DNA of 64,000 nucleotides from Anseranas semipalmata (lineage: Eukaryota > Chordata > Aves > Anseriformes > Anseranatidae). The translations under genes were made by a program, and so were the position numbers. The DNA is taken from NCBI GenBank assembly GCA_013399115.1, contig VXAA01003297.1, positions 356,848 to 420,847 of the forward strand, given 5' to 3'. Positions 63,320 to 64,000 of this stretch are shown in pieces (the first letter of the stretch is position 1; every line of letters begins with the position of its first letter). Under the pieces are notes generated by a model. That model ran no database searches. It worked only from the letters and a program-made list of their open reading frames with translations, and was not told the origin of the DNA.

Positions 63320-63530
63320 GGGAGAGAGCAATCGCCGATTTTAATGCGTCCGGTGATAATCAGGCTGGCAAGGATGTACAGAGCACAAAATCAGGCAGCA
63401 GGAGTATGCAGGCAGGGAGCCGGAAATAATTACCATGATACTGTAACCAGAAAACACAAGGCCAAGCTATTTACCATACTAATTACTGTTTATCCCTGTT
63501 TATGGCTCCACATGGCAGTGGGACTGGCGG
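63320..63530. promoter_or_regulatory. Candidate conserved non-coding (enhancer-like) element
   Basis: A CpG-containing start (atcgccgattttaatgcgtc) leads into AT-rich sequence with clustered homeodomain-type TAAT/TAATTA cores (ataattaccat, actaattactg) and forkhead-like tgtttat motifs (two copies). It is compact, free of repeats and has no open frame. This is inference from motif density only. Confidence 0.3.
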
Positions 63531-63954
63531 CCTGATTGGAGGTGTAAATGCTTAAAGGAACAAGCTCTGGATGTCACAATTAGAAGCCAGGTTGACAGAA
63601 AGCCTCTGCTGAGCTGAGGATGGGGAGGCAGGAGCCACGCGTCCCTCTCTTCCTCTGCTTGCTGAAAGGAAGGCCCAGCTGGCTCGACCAGCACACAGAT
63701 ATGGGGAAGTGCCCAGAGTCCTCTGCATGCTATTTATCTGCTAATGCATCACTGTACATTCATCTCCCTCAGGTCTTTTTCTCCTACACTATTTCTCTTG
63801 GATGCTGCTACCAGATTAAAGATTTCCCCAAAGTGTTCCTTAATGTTCCTTCTTTTAAACTGCATCTGCTCCAACAAAGATAGACTTTTTCCCTTATTAA
63901 AGCAGAGTTATTTTTCTAAGGCAGTTTTCCCACATCCTGCCTCAACAATCCTCC

Positions 63955-64000
63955 TTTTTCTCTTCTCTTCTCTTTTCTTTTCTTTTCTTTTCTTTTCTTT
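63955..64000 (+). repeat. (TCTTT)n / CT-rich microsatellite at the window edge
   Basis: Tandem tctct and tcttt pentamers run off the right end of the window. Confidence 0.92.

Noticed and set aside
1..64000. CRISPR array, tRNA or rRNA genes, prokaryotic operon, phage or plasmid genes
   Set aside because: No direct-repeat/spacer pattern, no cloverleaf-like sequence, and no bacterial gene content; the repeats and splice signals are those of a vertebrate.

Overview
The window looks like bird chromosomal DNA. The evidence is several CR1 LINE fragments, one solo LTR of a type I associate with neoavian birds (it opens TGTCCTGGTTTCAGCTGGG), old MIR-like SINE remnants, and one recognisable vertebrate exon. 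There are no operons, phage genes, CRISPR arrays or other prokaryotic features. Nearly all open reading frames here are chance frames in non-coding DNA.

The one gene I can identify is CACNA1I (T-type calcium channel Cav3.3), on the minus strand. Its first coding exon spans 42204 down to 41924 and encodes residues 1-93 plus two bases of codon 94. The conserved tail of the exon ([19 protein letters not shown], then IKMVCNP) matches the cytoplasmic N-terminus just before transmembrane segment IS1. It ends on a textbook U12-type AT-AC 5' splice site (ATATCCTTT). That is the minor-intron position shared by voltage-gated sodium and calcium channel genes. Everything from 41923 to the left edge (at least 41.9 kb) is read as the first coding intron; I found no second exon in it.

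Upstream of the ATG (higher coordinates) a strong polypyrimidine tract and CAG acceptor at about 42226-42255 imply at least one non-coding 5' exon. The best candidate ends at 51957, in a GC-richer, CA/CT-rich stretch with a good GT donor. A second, weaker candidate ends at 59942. The rest of 42.3-64 kb is 5' UTR intron or upstream flank. It holds a fossil CR1 reverse-transcriptase segment on the minus strand (46.4-46.7 kb), another CR1 tail (61.9-62.2 kb), MIR-like pieces, microsatellites and a few homeobox-site-rich stretches that may be conserved non-coding elements.

The left 41.9 kb of intron holds three CR1 tails (1-480, 3590-4068, 22748-22931), the solo LTR with a 6-bp target duplication (18992-19538), two MIR-like pieces near 15.2-15.7 kb, and an AT-rich inverted repeat near 37.2 kb. 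I saw no evidence of a new biological system. The most informative points are the minor-spliceosome junction, its neighbouring decoy donor, and the unresolved 5' exon and promoter.
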